Source: Bradyrhizobium sp. CB1717
GTDB lineage: Bacteria > Pseudomonadota > Alphaproteobacteria > Rhizobiales > Xanthobacteraceae
NCBI RefSeq assembly: GCF_029714325.1
Contig: NZ_CP121666.1
Location: 3,596,001 to 3,660,000 of the forward strand
Direction: 5' to 3'
Length of the DNA stretch: 64,000 nucleotides
Each line of letters starts with the position of its first letter. Position 1 is the stretch's first letter. The notes under the pieces were generated by a model. It saw only the letters and a list, made by a program, of their open reading frames with translations, was not told the origin of the DNA and ran no database searches. Below are positions 8,096-17,039 of this stretch, in pieces. A program made the translations under genes and the position numbers.

Positions 8096-9315
8096 CGCTC
8101 GTCCGCGATCACCTTGCCGTCGTTCGGCAGCGCGCCGGGGCCGACCAGCTCGATCGCGCCGCCGAGCTTCGTCACCGCGCGCAAGGTGCCAGCGATCTCC
8201 TCGCGGAGCGCCTCGCTTGCCGCCGCCGTTTCCGCCTTCAGCGTCATCGCGTCGGTTTCGCCCTGGCGCGTGACGACGAGGCGCAGGCGGCCGAGCGCGG
8301 GATGGCGCTTGGCGATCTCGGCGACCTGCTCGGGACGGACGAACATGCCCTTGACCTTCGTGGTCTGGTCGGCGCGGCCCATCCAGCCCTTGATGCGCAT
8401 GTTGGTGCGACCGCAGGGGCTGGTGCCCGGCAGCGCGGCGGTGAGATCGCCGAGCGCAAGCCGGATCCAGGGATGGTGCGGGTCGAGCGAGGTGACGACG
8501 ATCTCGCCGACGTCGCCCGGCGCCACGGGATCGCCGGTGCCGGGCTTGACGATCTCCATGATCAGGTCCTCGTTCACGACCATGCCTTCACGGGCCTCGG
8601 TCTCGAAGGCGATGAGGCCGAGATCGGCGGTGCCGAAGGCCTGGTAGGCGTCGATGCCGCGCGCCTTGATCTCGGCCTGGAGCGAGGGCGGGAAGGCCGC
8701 ACCCGAGACCAGCGCGCGCTTGATCGAGGAGACGTCGCGGCCCGCAGTCGCGGCAGCATCGAGCAGGATCTTCAGGAAGTCCGGCGTACCGCTGTAGCCG
8801 ACGGGACGGTAGGCTTCGATCAGCTCGAATTGCTGCTCGGCATTGCCGGGACCTGCGGGGATCACCGCGCAGCCGAGCGCGCGCGCCGACGAATCGAAGA
8901 TGAAGCCGCCGGGCGTGAGGTGGTAGCTGAAGGTGTTGAGCACGATGTCGCCCTCGCGGAACCCGGCCGCGAACAGCGCCCGCGCGCCGCGCCACGGATC
9001 GGCCTGCCGTCCCTCCGGCTCGAAGATCGGCCCCGGGGAGGTGAACAGCCGCGCGAACGAGCCTGGTGCCGCCGCCACGAAGCCGCCGAAGGGCGCCGAG
9101 GCCTTGTGCAGGGCCGGCAGTTCCGACTTGCGCAGCACCGGCAGGCGCGCCAGCGCCGCGCGCGTGGTCACGGCGTCCGGATCCACGCCCTTCAGCCGCT
9201 CGGCATAGGCGGGTGCCGTCATCGCGCTGCGCAGTACGGCGGGCAGGCGCGAAAACAGCTCGGCCTCGCGCGCAGCCTGTTCGCGCGTCTCGAGGGCGTC
9301 GTAATGGGCGGTCAT
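8092..9315 (-). CDS. PaaK-like AMP-forming acyl/aryl-CoA ligase
   Basis: This 407-aa protein resembles phenylacetate-CoA ligases of the adenylate-forming superfamily. It has LPVLRKSELPAL near residue 55, a loop TSPGPIFEPEG where PaaK has its P-loop, then YSGTPDFLKIL, QAFGTADLG, GEIVVTSL and the hinge region GWMGRADQTTKVKGMFV. The C-terminal small domain follows. Enzymes of this branch activate aromatic or other carboxylic acids to CoA thioesters through acyl-AMP. Its substrate is not evident. It lies between glycan genes on the left and an AGE-family epimerase on the right, from which it diverges (86 bp), so it may belong to neither. Convergent stops overlap at CTAG. Confidence 0.75.
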   Translation of the reverse strand: MTAHYDALETREQAAREAELFSRLPAVLRSAMTAPAYAERLKGVDPDAVTTRAALARLPVLRKSELPALHKASAPFGGFVAAAPGSFARLFTSPGPIFEPEGRQADPWRGARALFAAGFREGDIVLNTFSYHLTPGGFIFDSSARALGCAVIPAGPGNAEQQFELIEAYRPVGYSGTPDFLKILLDAAATAGRDVSSIKRALVSGAAFPPSLQAEIKARGIDAYQAFGTADLGLIAFETEAREGMVVNEDLIMEIVKPGTGDPVAPGDVGEIVVTSLDPHHPWIRLALGDLTAALPGTSPCGRTNMRIKGWMGRADQTTKVKGMFVRPEQVAEIAKRHPALGRLRLVVTRQGETDAMTLKAETAAASEALREEIAGTLRAVTKLGGAIELVGPGALPNDGKVIADER

Positions 9316-9401
9316 GGCTGATCTTTCCGGGTTGGCATCCGTTGCACGCCGCCGCTGGCATGGGTATCAGACGGCCATTGTCGGGACGTGGAGAGAGTGA
9401 G

Positions 9402-10556
9402 ATGGCGGAGGAACCGATCATGGCGGCGGAGGAGACGGCCGGCGTCGTCGCGCGCCTGAAGCGCCGCATGATCGAGGAGGCGATGCCGCTGTGGTCGACC
9501 GTCGGCTGGGATCATGAAGCGGGCGGCTTCATCGACCGGCTGCACCGCGACGGCACGGCGGATGCCGCCGCGCCGCGGCGCGTGTTCGTGCAGGCCCGCC
9601 AGATCTACTGCTACGCCAAGGCGGCGCAGATGGGCTGGTATCCGGAAGGGCGCGCCATCGCGCTGAAGGGGCTGGAGCACCTGCTGGCGAAGGCCAAATC
9701 GCCCGACGGCAAGCCCGGCTATGTGCACCGGCTGACGCCGGAGGGCGCGGTGCTGGACGGCCGGCGCGACGCCTATGACCACGCCTTCATCCTGTTTGCG
9801 CTCGCGACGGTCTACGCGCTCGACAGGGATGCGCAGGTGCGCGCCGAGATCGACGCGCTGCTCGCCTTCCTCGACGGCCATCTGCGCTCGCCGCATGGCG
9901 GCGTCCACGAAGGTCTGCCGGTCTCGCTGCCGCGCCGGCAGAACCCGCATATGCATCTGTTCGAGGCGATGATCGCGTGCTTCGATGCGACCCACGATCT
10001 GTCGTTCCAGAACCGCGCCGGCGAGTTCTTCGCGCTGTTCCTCGCCAACCTCTACGACAAGCAGAAGCACGTGCTGTCGGAGTATTTCGAGGAGGACTGG
10101 TCCAAGATCGAGCCGGTCAGCGTCGAGCCGGGCCATCAGGCGGAATGGGTCTGGCTGCTGAAGGGATTTGAACGCATCACGGGTTGTCCGACCGGGCAGC
10201 GACGCAGCGAACTGCTGGCGACCGCGCTGCGCTATCGCGACGAGGCGACGGGCTGCCTGATCGACGAGGGCGATGCGAGCGGCAACATCCGCCGCAGCAC
10301 GCGCCGGCTGTGGCCGCAGACCGAGATTGCGAAAGCGTGGATCGCGCAGGCCGAGTCCGGCGAGGCGGGCGCGGCGGAGGAAGCGCGCGCGGCGCTGGTG
10401 CGGCTCGAACGGCATTATCTCAGCCATCCCGTTCGGGGCGGCTGGTACGACCAGTTCGATCGCGACGGCAAATCGCTGGTCGACACCATTCCTGCGTCGT
10501 CGTTCTATCATGTTCTCTGCGCAGTCACGGAAGCGGAGCAGGTTTTGGAAGGTTAA
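9402..10556 (+). CDS. AGE-family (N-acylglucosamine 2-epimerase-like) sugar epimerase/isomerase
   Basis: This 384-aa alpha/alpha-barrel protein shows the AGE-family pattern: PLWSTVGWDHEAGGFIDRL (about residues 24-42), RRVFVQARQIYCYAKA, DAYDHAFILFA, NPHMHLFEA, EPGHQAEWVWLL and RLWPQTEIAKAW. The conserved histidines of DHAF, MHLFEA and GHQAEW line the active site in this family. Members interconvert GlcNAc and ManNAc, or isomerise mannose and fructose. The reading frame stays open upstream to 9066, but the start ATG 9402 follows a GAGAGAG-type ribosome site and ATG 9420 is an alternative. With a NeuB nearby, supplying ManNAc is attractive but unproven. A general mannose isomerase role is equally compatible. 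Confidence 0.8.
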   Translation: MAEEPIMAAEETAGVVARLKRRMIEEAMPLWSTVGWDHEAGGFIDRLHRDGTADAAAPRRVFVQARQIYCYAKAAQMGWYPEGRAIALKGLEHLLAKAKSPDGKPGYVHRLTPEGAVLDGRRDAYDHAFILFALATVYALDRDAQVRAEIDALLAFLDGHLRSPHGGVHEGLPVSLPRRQNPHMHLFEAMIACFDATHDLSFQNRAGEFFALFLANLYDKQKHVLSEYFEEDWSKIEPVSVEPGHQAEWVWLLKGFERITGCPTGQRRSELLATALRYRDEATGCLIDEGDASGNIRRSTRRLWPQTEIAKAWIAQAESGEAGAAEEARAALVRLERHYLSHPVRGGWYDQFDRDGKSLVDTIPASSFYHVLCAVTEAEQVLEG

Positions 10557-10616
10557 AGCTGTTTTGTTTTGACGCGTTTTCTTCACGCGAACGGGTTCCC
10601 ACTTCGCTTGAAAACG

Positions 10617-11462
10617 CTACAGCCAACGCTTGCGCCGCTTGAAGCTCTTGAGGTTTTTAAAACTCTTGCGCTGGTCGCCGGCGCCGCCGAGGTAGAACTC
10701 CTTGACGTCCTCGTTGTCGCGCAGCTCGTCGGCGGTGCCGTCGAGCACGACCTTGCCCTGTTCCATGATGTAGCCGTGGCTCGCCACCGACAGCGCGGCG
10801 CGCGCGTTCTGCTCGACCAGGAGGATGGTCACGCCGAGATCGCGGTTGATCTTTTGGATGATGGAAAACACCTCCTTCACCAGCAGCGGCGACAGGCCCA
10901 TCGACGGCTCGTCCATCAAAATCATCTTCGGGCGCGCCATCAGCGCGCGGCCGATCGCGAGCATCTGCTGCTCGCCGCCGGAGAGATAGCCGGCAAGCCC
11001 GGTGCGCTCCTTCAGGCGCGGGAAATAGTTGAAGACCATGTCGAGGTCGGCATCGACCTCGCGGTCCCTGCGGGTGAAGGCGCCGAGCTTGAGGTTCTCC
11101 AGCGAGGTCATGTCGGCGACGATCCGGCGGCCCTCCATCACCTGGAAGATGCCGCGGCGGACGATCTTGTCGGGATCGATGCCGTTGATGCGCTCGCCCT
11201 CGAACAGGATCTCTCCGCGCGTGACCTCGCCGTCCTCGGTCTTCAGCAGCCCCGAGATCGCCTTCAGCGTCGTCGACTTGCCGGCGCCGTTGGCCCCCAG
11301 CAGCGCCACAATCGCACCCTTGGGCACGTCGAGGCTGAGCCCGCGCAACACCAGGATGACATCGTCATAGACGACCTCAATGTTGCGCACGGCGAGAAGG
11401 GGCGGTGCCGGGACGGCGGTGGGCGAGGGGCGCTCGATCTGTGCTGTTTCACTCATGCTCAA
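10617..11462 (-). CDS. livF: Branched-chain-type ABC transporter ATPase LivF
   Basis: This 281-aa ATPase of the LivF branch energises the first liv system in the window. Walker A GANGAGKST is at about residues 54-62, the signature YLSGGEQQMLAIGRAL and Walker B MILMDEPSMGLSPLL follow, and the switch histidine position reads VEQNARAAL as in LivF proteins. The C-terminal tail (LGGAGDQRKSFKNLKSF and basic residues) is about 40 aa longer than usual LivF. It is the last gene of the minus-strand operon, separated from the binding-protein gene by a 127-bp gap filled with a palindromic repeat. Confidence 0.92.
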   Translation of the reverse strand: MSMSETAQIERPSPTAVPAPPLLAVRNIEVVYDDVILVLRGLSLDVPKGAIVALLGANGAGKSTTLKAISGLLKTEDGEVTRGEILFEGERINGIDPDKIVRRGIFQVMEGRRIVADMTSLENLKLGAFTRRDREVDADLDMVFNYFPRLKERTGLAGYLSGGEQQMLAIGRALMARPKMILMDEPSMGLSPLLVKEVFSIIQKINRDLGVTILLVEQNARAALSVASHGYIMEQGKVVLDGTADELRDNEDVKEFYLGGAGDQRKSFKNLKSFKRRKRWL

Positions 11463-11494
11463 TTACTCTCACGGTCTCGTCGCGGCTTTGTCCC

Positions 11495-11574
11495 GTCATT
11501 CCGGGGCGGTCCGCAGGACCGAACCCGGAATCTCGAGGTTCCGGGTTCGATGCTTCGCATCGCCCCGGAACGAC
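11495..11574. repeat. Palindromic intergenic repeat, CCCGGAATGAC family, copy 1
   Basis: The ends are inverted (GTCATTCCGGGGCG at the left, CGCCCCGGAACGAC at the right), with inner hairpins GGTCCGCAGGACC and a CCCGGAA/TTCCGGG dyad. The same architecture recurs at 22151-22251 and 24329-24423. It lies between the binding-protein gene and livF, so it may process or partly terminate the operon transcript. Confidence 0.8.
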
Positions 11575-11589
11575 GAACGGATTAGAGGC

Positions 11590-12873
11590 TCACCACCCCA
11601 GCAACTCGGCCTTGCGCGGCAGTTCGACGGTCTTGACCTTCTCGAGCTTGATCGTGCCCTTGGCCATGAGGTCGTTGAGATCGCCGTCGGTCGCGCCTGA
11701 CACCTTGGTGCGGTAGAGATCGACCTTCAGCGTGCCGCGGTGGTCCTTGTCGGTCCAGGTCGAGGGATTGCAGACGCCCTCCATTCCGGCGGGCACCCAA
11801 TCTTTCTTCTGGTAGAAGCCCTTGGCGACGTTCTCGCCGGTGGCGCCGCCGTTCTTGGCGGCCCAGTCGAGCGCCTCCTTCATGTACAGCGCCGAGCAGA
11901 CCGCCGCGACGTAGTGCACCGGGCGATAGACCTTGCCGGTCGGGTCGGAGATCTTGGAGATCTCCATCACCGTCTTCATGCCGGGCGCATCGCCGCCCCA
12001 GCTCACCGCGGTGCGCAAGGGGAAGATCACGCCATTGGCGGCATCTCCGGCCGTCTTGGCGGCGTTCTCGTCCATGCCCCAGACATTGCCGAGGAACTGA
12101 ACGTCGACGCCGGCGGTCTTGCAAGCCTTCAGGACGGAGATGTTGGAAGCCGCGGTGTTGCCGAGATAGGCGTAGTTGGCACCGGAGGATTTCAGGCTCA
12201 GGCACTGCGCGCTGTAGTCACCCGGCGTGAGCGCGAACACCAGCGGCGGCAGCACCTCGAAGCCGAGCTCCTGCGCCATGGCTTCGCCCGCGGCCTTCGG
12301 CGCGTTCGGATAGGGATGGTTTGCGCCCATGTGCACGAACTTCGGCTTGCCGGACTTGCCCTTGGCCTTCCAGTCCTCGGCCGCCCACATCAGCATCGCG
12401 CGCAGCGAGTCCGAATAGCTCGGGCCGTAGAAGAAATTGTAGGGCGCGGGCTTGGCCTTGCCGCTGACACCTTCGGGATCGGTCAGCGCCGCGGCATAGG
12501 AGCCTGACATGTCCGGGATCTTGTCCTGGGCGAGGAAGCCGGTCAGAGCTTCGGTGTCGGCGGTGCCCCAGCCCATGATCGCTGCGACCTTGGAGTCAGG
12601 CGCCGACCACTTCTTGTACAGCGCGATCGCGCGCGGCACCTGGTAGCCATAGTCGTTGGTGTCGACGCTGAGCTGCTTGCCGCCGACGCCGCCGTTCTTG
12701 TTGACCCAGGCAAAGGCGTCGGCGACCGCCTGGCCGTAGGGCGTGCCGACGTCGGAGGTGCCGCCGGAATAATCGGCGAGATGCCCGATCGCGATCTGCG
12801 CCTGCGCGCTTGCCGAGAATGCGGCGATCACGATCGCGAGCGATGCGGTGCTCAAAAGTGATTTTGCCTTCAT
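11590..12873 (-). CDS. Periplasmic substrate-binding protein of liv-type ABC transporter
   Basis: This 427-aa type I periplasmic binding protein has a clear signal peptide ending in ASAQA (about residues 1-25). The mature part begins QIAIGHLADYSGGTSDVG, the usual Leu/Ile/Val-binding-like fold. Motifs LYKKWSAPDSKVAAIMGWGT and LTPGDYSAQCLSLKSSGANY are typical of the hydrophobic amino acid/amide binding family (HAAT, Peripla_BP_6). It is preceded by a strong AGGAGGAACC ribosome site. It sits after livM and before livF in the operon. Neighbouring acyl-CoA ligase suggests a carboxylic or aromatic acid rather than an amino acid as ligand. That is inference. Confidence 0.88.
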   Translation of the reverse strand: MKAKSLLSTASLAIVIAAFSASAQAQIAIGHLADYSGGTSDVGTPYGQAVADAFAWVNKNGGVGGKQLSVDTNDYGYQVPRAIALYKKWSAPDSKVAAIMGWGTADTEALTGFLAQDKIPDMSGSYAAALTDPEGVSGKAKPAPYNFFYGPSYSDSLRAMLMWAAEDWKAKGKSGKPKFVHMGANHPYPNAPKAAGEAMAQELGFEVLPPLVFALTPGDYSAQCLSLKSSGANYAYLGNTAASNISVLKACKTAGVDVQFLGNVWGMDENAAKTAGDAANGVIFPLRTAVSWGGDAPGMKTVMEISKISDPTGKVYRPVHYVAAVCSALYMKEALDWAAKNGGATGENVAKGFYQKKDWVPAGMEGVCNPSTWTDKDHRGTLKVDLYRTKVSGATDGDLNDLMAKGTIKLEKVKTVELPRKAELLGW

Positions 12874-12916
12874 GGGTCGGTTCCTCCTGTTTATTGTTTA
12901 AGTGAGATTGCCGCGC

Positions 12917-13990
12917 TCAGTGCGAGAACGGGTAGAGTTTCCAGTACGCCTTGATCTGCCGCCAGCGATGCGCGAGCCCATCCGGCTCGAACATCAGGAA
13001 CGCGATGATGATCACCCCGATCGCGATCTCGCGCAGGAAGGTGATGTTGGTGTTGAGCGACAGCGCCTTGTCGATCGCGCCGCCCTTCAAATAGTGGCTG
13101 ATGAACTCCATCCCCTCGGGCAGCAGCACCACGAAGGCGGTGCCCATCAGCGTGCCCATGATCGAGCCGGTGCCGCCGATGATGATCATGGCCAGGAACA
13201 GGATCGAGCGCTCGATACCAAAACCTTCCTGGGAGACCACGAGCTGATAGTGCGCGTAGAGCGCGCCGGCGATGCCGGCGAAGAAAGCAGCCAAACCAAA
13301 TGACAGCGTGCGGTACTTGGTGAGGTTGATGCCCATGATCTCCGCGGAGAGATAATGGTCGCGGATCGCCACCAGCGCGCGGCCGTCGCGCGTGCGCATC
13401 AGATTGGTGACCAGGATGTAGCTCGCCAGCACATAAGCCAGCACGACGTAGAAATACTGCCGGTCGCCGCGCAGCGTGTAGCCGAAGATCGAGAACGGCT
13501 CGGCGCTCGCCGGCACCGACCCGCCGGTGAACCATTCGGCGCGTGAGAAGAAGTCGAGCAGGATGTATTGCGCGGCCAGCGTCGCGATGACGAGATAGAG
13601 GCCCTTCAGCCGCGCCGCCGGGATACCGAAGATCAGGCCGACCAGCGCGGTGACGACACCCGCGAGCGGAATCGCGAAGAACACCGGGATCGGCGCGTTG
13701 TTGGAGATGTAGGCCGAGGTGAAGGCCCCGAGCAGGAAGAAGGCGGCGTGTCCGATCGAGATCTGGCCGGTGAAGCCGACCAGGATATTCAGCCCGAGCG
13801 CCGCGATCGAGAAGATGCCGATCTGGATCAGGATGCTGAGCCAGTAGCCGCTGAAGAATTGCGGCGCGAGGCAGAGGAGCGCAACGCCTGCTATCGCGAA
13901 GTTGCGGCTGGTCGTGGTCGGGAAGATCGTGGTGTCGGCCGCGTAGGAGGTGCGGAAGTCACCAGCAGGGATGAGGGCAGGGCCGGCCAT
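12917..13990 (-). CDS. livM: ABC transporter permease LivM
   Basis: This 357-aa inner-membrane permease has about nine or ten hydrophobic segments and the LivM hallmarks LGLNILVGFTGQISIGHAAFFLLGAF (given here in part) near residues 65-90 and GGTGSIMGTLMGTAFV near 270. The cytoplasmic EAA-like loop reads RDGRALVAIRDHYLSAEIMGINL. It begins 3 nt after livH, so the two are co-translated. The C terminus EPDGLAHRWRQIKAYWKLYPFSH is charged and cytoplasmic. It forms the membrane pore together with LivH. Confidence 0.92.
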   Translation of the reverse strand: MAGPALIPAGDFRTSYAADTTIFPTTTSRNFAIAGVALLCLAPQFFSGYWLSILIQIGIFSIAALGLNILVGFTGQISIGHAAFFLLGAFTSAYISNNAPIPVFFAIPLAGVVTALVGLIFGIPAARLKGLYLVIATLAAQYILLDFFSRAEWFTGGSVPASAEPFSIFGYTLRGDRQYFYVVLAYVLASYILVTNLMRTRDGRALVAIRDHYLSAEIMGINLTKYRTLSFGLAAFFAGIAGALYAHYQLVVSQEGFGIERSILFLAMIIIGGTGSIMGTLMGTAFVVLLPEGMEFISHYLKGGAIDKALSLNTNITFLREIAIGVIIIAFLMFEPDGLAHRWRQIKAYWKLYPFSH

Positions 13991-13993
13991 GGG

Positions 13994-14887
13994 TCAGATC
14001 CGCTCGATGTCGTGGGTGCCGAACAGGCCATAGGGCTTGATCATCAGCACGATGATGAGGACGTAGAACGGCGCGATCTCGTAGAGATTGCCCCAGTGCA
14101 GATACTCGCTGTCGACATATTGGGCGACGTTCTCGAGCAGTCCGATGATGATGCCGCCGAGCACGGCGCCGCCGACGGAATCGAGCCCGCCGAGGATCGC
14201 CGCCGGGAACACCTTGATGCCGTAGGCGGCAAGGCCCGAGGAGACGCCGTTGACGACCGCGACGACGACGCCTGCGACGGCCGACACCGTCGCCGAGATC
14301 GCCCAGGCCATCGCAAACACGCTCTTCACGGAGATGCCGAGCGACTGCGCGACCTGCTGGTTGAATGCGGTGGCGCGCATGGCGAGGCCGTATTTCGAGG
14401 CGCGGAAGAACCAGGCCATGCCGATCATCATCGCGACCGAGACGACAAGGCTCATCACATAGACGGTCTGGATCTGGAGGCCGAACAGGCTGACTGACTG
14501 GCTCTCGAACACGCGCGGGAACGGCTGCGGGTTGACGCCGAACATCCACTTCAACGTGGCCTGCAGCACGGTGGAGAGGCCGATCGTCACCATGATGACA
14601 GAAATAATGGGCTCGCCGATCATCGGCCGCAGGATCAGGACCTGCAAGGCGATGCCGAACACGAACATGAAGACCAGCGTGATCGGCATGCCGATCCAGA
14701 ACGGCACCTGGTATTTGGCGAGCAACGCCCAGCACACCCAGGCGCCGACCAGCAGCAATTCACCTTGCGCGAAGTTGACGACCTGCGTCGCCTTGTAGAT
14801 CAGCACGAACGACATCGCGACCACGCCATAGAGCGTGCCGACCACGAGGCCGTTGACCAGGAGCTGGATGAGGAAGGCGGTGTTCAT
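13994..14887 (-). CDS. livH: ABC transporter permease LivH
   Basis: This 297-aa permease has the LivH opening LLVNGLVVGTLYGVVAMSF and VNFAQGELLLVGAW. The loop RASKYGLAMRATAFNQQVAQSLGI carries the EAA-type contact with the ATPases, and AAILGGLDSVGGAVLGGIIIG is the conserved later segment. Length and about eight membrane spans are normal. It is separated from the upstream ligase gene by 220 bp containing a long palindromic repeat, and is followed by livM after 3 nt. Confidence 0.92.
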   Translation of the reverse strand: MNTAFLIQLLVNGLVVGTLYGVVAMSFVLIYKATQVVNFAQGELLLVGAWVCWALLAKYQVPFWIGMPITLVFMFVFGIALQVLILRPMIGEPIISVIMVTIGLSTVLQATLKWMFGVNPQPFPRVFESQSVSLFGLQIQTVYVMSLVVSVAMMIGMAWFFRASKYGLAMRATAFNQQVAQSLGISVKSVFAMAWAISATVSAVAGVVVAVVNGVSSGLAAYGIKVFPAAILGGLDSVGGAVLGGIIIGLLENVAQYVDSEYLHWGNLYEIAPFYVLIIVLMIKPYGLFGTHDIERI

Positions 14888-14922
14888 GTCGTGATGCTCA
14901 CTGACAAATCCGGCGCGCTGTT

Positions 14923-15070
14923 CCCCTCTCCCCTTGTGGGAGAGGGTGGCTTCGCGAAGCGAAGACGGGTGAGGGGTTCTCTCGGCAGTGTCGGTGTGGA
15001 GAGAGCACCCCTCACCCGAGTGAGGGTGTGATGAAGAGCGGAGATGCCCTCTCCCACAAGGGGAGAGGGC
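14923..15070. repeat. Long palindromic repeat, CTCTCCCC family, copy 1
   Basis: The outer arms are CCCTCTCCCCTTGTGGGAGAGGG at the left and its complement GCCCTCTCCCACAAGGGGAGAGGGC at the right, so the whole 148 bp can fold on itself. Inside are GCTTCGCGAAGC and a CACCCCTCAC/GGGTGAGGGG pair. Related copies are at 27823-27846 (single hairpin) and 37814-37935. It occupies the gap between the ligase gene and livH. Confidence 0.8.
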
Positions 15071-15107
15071 GCATCGACTGGCAGCGCGCGCTGGGCTGGA
15101 AGCAAGC

Positions 15108-17039
15108 TCACTCCGCAGCCTCCGCCATGTGCCCGTGCCCGCCGAGATCCACCACGCGCAGAGTCGTTCGTACGCGCTGCGTGGTGCCGTCCTGGAAGCG
15201 GATCACGGTGTCGACGGGGATGTCGGCATCGCCGCGGTAGATGGCGTCGATGATCCCTTCGTACTTCTCGTTGATGACGCCGCGCCGCACTTTTCGCGTG
15301 CGGGTGAGCTCGCCGTCGTCGGCGTCGAGCTCCTTGTAGAGCAGCAGGAACCGCGAGATGCGCTGGGCGGGCGGCAGCGTGGCGTTGACGGTCTCGACCT
15401 CCTTCTGCAGCAGCGCATAGACCTCGGGCCGCGAGGCGAGGTCGCTGTAGGTGGTGAAGGAGAGGCGGTTCTTCTCCGCCCATTTCGAGATGATGGAGTA
15501 GCGGATGCAGATCATCGCCGCGAGCGCGTCACGGCCGGCGCCCAGTACCACGGCTTCGGCGATATAGGGCGAGAACTTCAGCTTGTTCTCGATGAATTGC
15601 GGCGAGAAGCGCTCGCCGCGCGAGGTCTCGGCGAGGTCCTTGATGCGGTCGATGACGACGAGCTGCCGGTTGGCATTGAAATAGCCGGCGTCGCCCGAGA
15701 GCATCCAGCCGTCCTTGATGTCGGCGACACTCGCCTCGGGGTTCTTGTAATAGCCCAGGAACATGTTCGGGTGCCGCACCACGATCTCGCCGACGCCGTG
15801 GACGTCGGCATTGTCGATGCGGATCTCGACGCTGTCGGCCATCGGCACGCCGGTCGTGTCAGGATCGACCTTGCCCTCGGGATGCAGCGTGTAGGCCCCG
15901 AGCAGTTCGGTCTGGCCGTAGAGCGTGCGCAGCGGCACCCCCATGGCCTGGAAGAACTTGAAGGTATCGGGCCCCAGCGCCGCGCCGCCGGTGGCGGCCG
16001 AGCGCAGGCGGGTGAAGCCGAGGCGGTCGCGCAACGCGCGGAACAGGATCGCGTCGGCAAAGCCCGAGCGCTTGCCCTGCTCCAGCGCGGCGAGGCCCGA
16101 CTTCATGCCGATGTCGAACAGGCGCTGCTTGAAGGGCGTCGCGTCCATCACCTTGGCGCGGACGTCGGCGGCGATGGATTCCCAGACGCGCGGCGCGAAC
16201 AGCACGAAGGTCGGCGCGATCTCGCGCAGATCGTTCATCATCGTGTCGGGCTCTTCGACGAAGTTGATCTTCATCCGGCAGAGCAGGCCTTTGCCGAGCA
16301 CATAGACCTGTTCCATGATCCACGGCAGCGGCAGCACCGAGACATATTCGTCGTCCGGCCCCTTCGGATCGAAGGCGAGATAGGTCGCGCAATGGCCGAG
16401 CACACGGCCGGCGGCGAGCATTGCGAGTTTCGGATGCGAGGTGGTGCCCGATGTGGTGCAGAGGATCGCGACGTCCTCGCCCTTGGTTGCGTCGACGAGG
16501 CGATCGTAAAGCTCCGGCTCGCGTGCAGCACGCGCACGACCGAGCTCGGCGAACTTTTCCGCGGACATCAGCCGCGGGTCGTCATATTTCCGCATGCCGC
16601 GCGGGTCGGAATAGATGATGTGCTTGAGCCGCGGCACGCGGTCGGCGAGCGCGAGCAGCTTGTCGACCTGCTCCTCGTCCTCGGCGAAGACCAGCTGGGC
16701 TTCGCCATAGGTGAGGAGATAGGCGGCTTCCTCGTCGAGCACGTCGCGGTAGAGCCCGAGGCTCAATCCGCCGATCGCATGCGTCGCCACTTCCGCGGCG
16801 ACCCAGTCCGGCCGGTTGTCGCCGATGATGCCGATGACGTCGCCGCGACCAAGGCCGAGCTCGATGAGGCCGAGCGCAAAATCGTGCACCCGCCTCTGGT
16901 AGTCGTTCCAGGTGAAAATGCGCCACAGCCCGAGATCCTTCTCACGCAGCGCGATCTCGTTGCCATGCTCCTTCGCATTGAGGCGCAGCATCTTCGGGTA
17001 GGTGTCGGCCTGCGCGACGCGGCCTGCATAATCCATCAT
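15108..17039 (-). CDS. Long-chain-type AMP-forming acyl-CoA ligase inside liv operon
   Basis: This 643-aa adenylate-forming ligase is of the long-chain fatty-acyl-CoA synthetase type. The P-loop reads CTTSGTTSHPKLAM (about residues 195-208), followed by TLYGQTELLGAYT, GWMLSGDAGYF and the hinge RIKDLAETSRGERFSP. Length and domain order match FadD15-like proteins. The start ATG overlaps the livG stop by 4 nt (ATGA). A gene of this type between livG and livH is a recurrent arrangement in Rhodopseudomonas/Bradyrhizobium as far as I recall. Import coupled to CoA activation of an aliphatic or aromatic acid would explain it. The ligand is unknown. Confidence 0.88.
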   Translation of the reverse strand: MMDYAGRVAQADTYPKMLRLNAKEHGNEIALREKDLGLWRIFTWNDYQRRVHDFALGLIELGLGRGDVIGIIGDNRPDWVAAEVATHAIGGLSLGLYRDVLDEEAAYLLTYGEAQLVFAEDEEQVDKLLALADRVPRLKHIIYSDPRGMRKYDDPRLMSAEKFAELGRARAAREPELYDRLVDATKGEDVAILCTTSGTTSHPKLAMLAAGRVLGHCATYLAFDPKGPDDEYVSVLPLPWIMEQVYVLGKGLLCRMKINFVEEPDTMMNDLREIAPTFVLFAPRVWESIAADVRAKVMDATPFKQRLFDIGMKSGLAALEQGKRSGFADAILFRALRDRLGFTRLRSAATGGAALGPDTFKFFQAMGVPLRTLYGQTELLGAYTLHPEGKVDPDTTGVPMADSVEIRIDNADVHGVGEIVVRHPNMFLGYYKNPEASVADIKDGWMLSGDAGYFNANRQLVVIDRIKDLAETSRGERFSPQFIENKLKFSPYIAEAVVLGAGRDALAAMICIRYSIISKWAEKNRLSFTTYSDLASRPEVYALLQKEVETVNATLPPAQRISRFLLLYKELDADDGELTRTRKVRRGVINEKYEGIIDAIYRGDADIPVDTVIRFQDGTTQRVRTTLRVVDLGGHGHMAEAAE

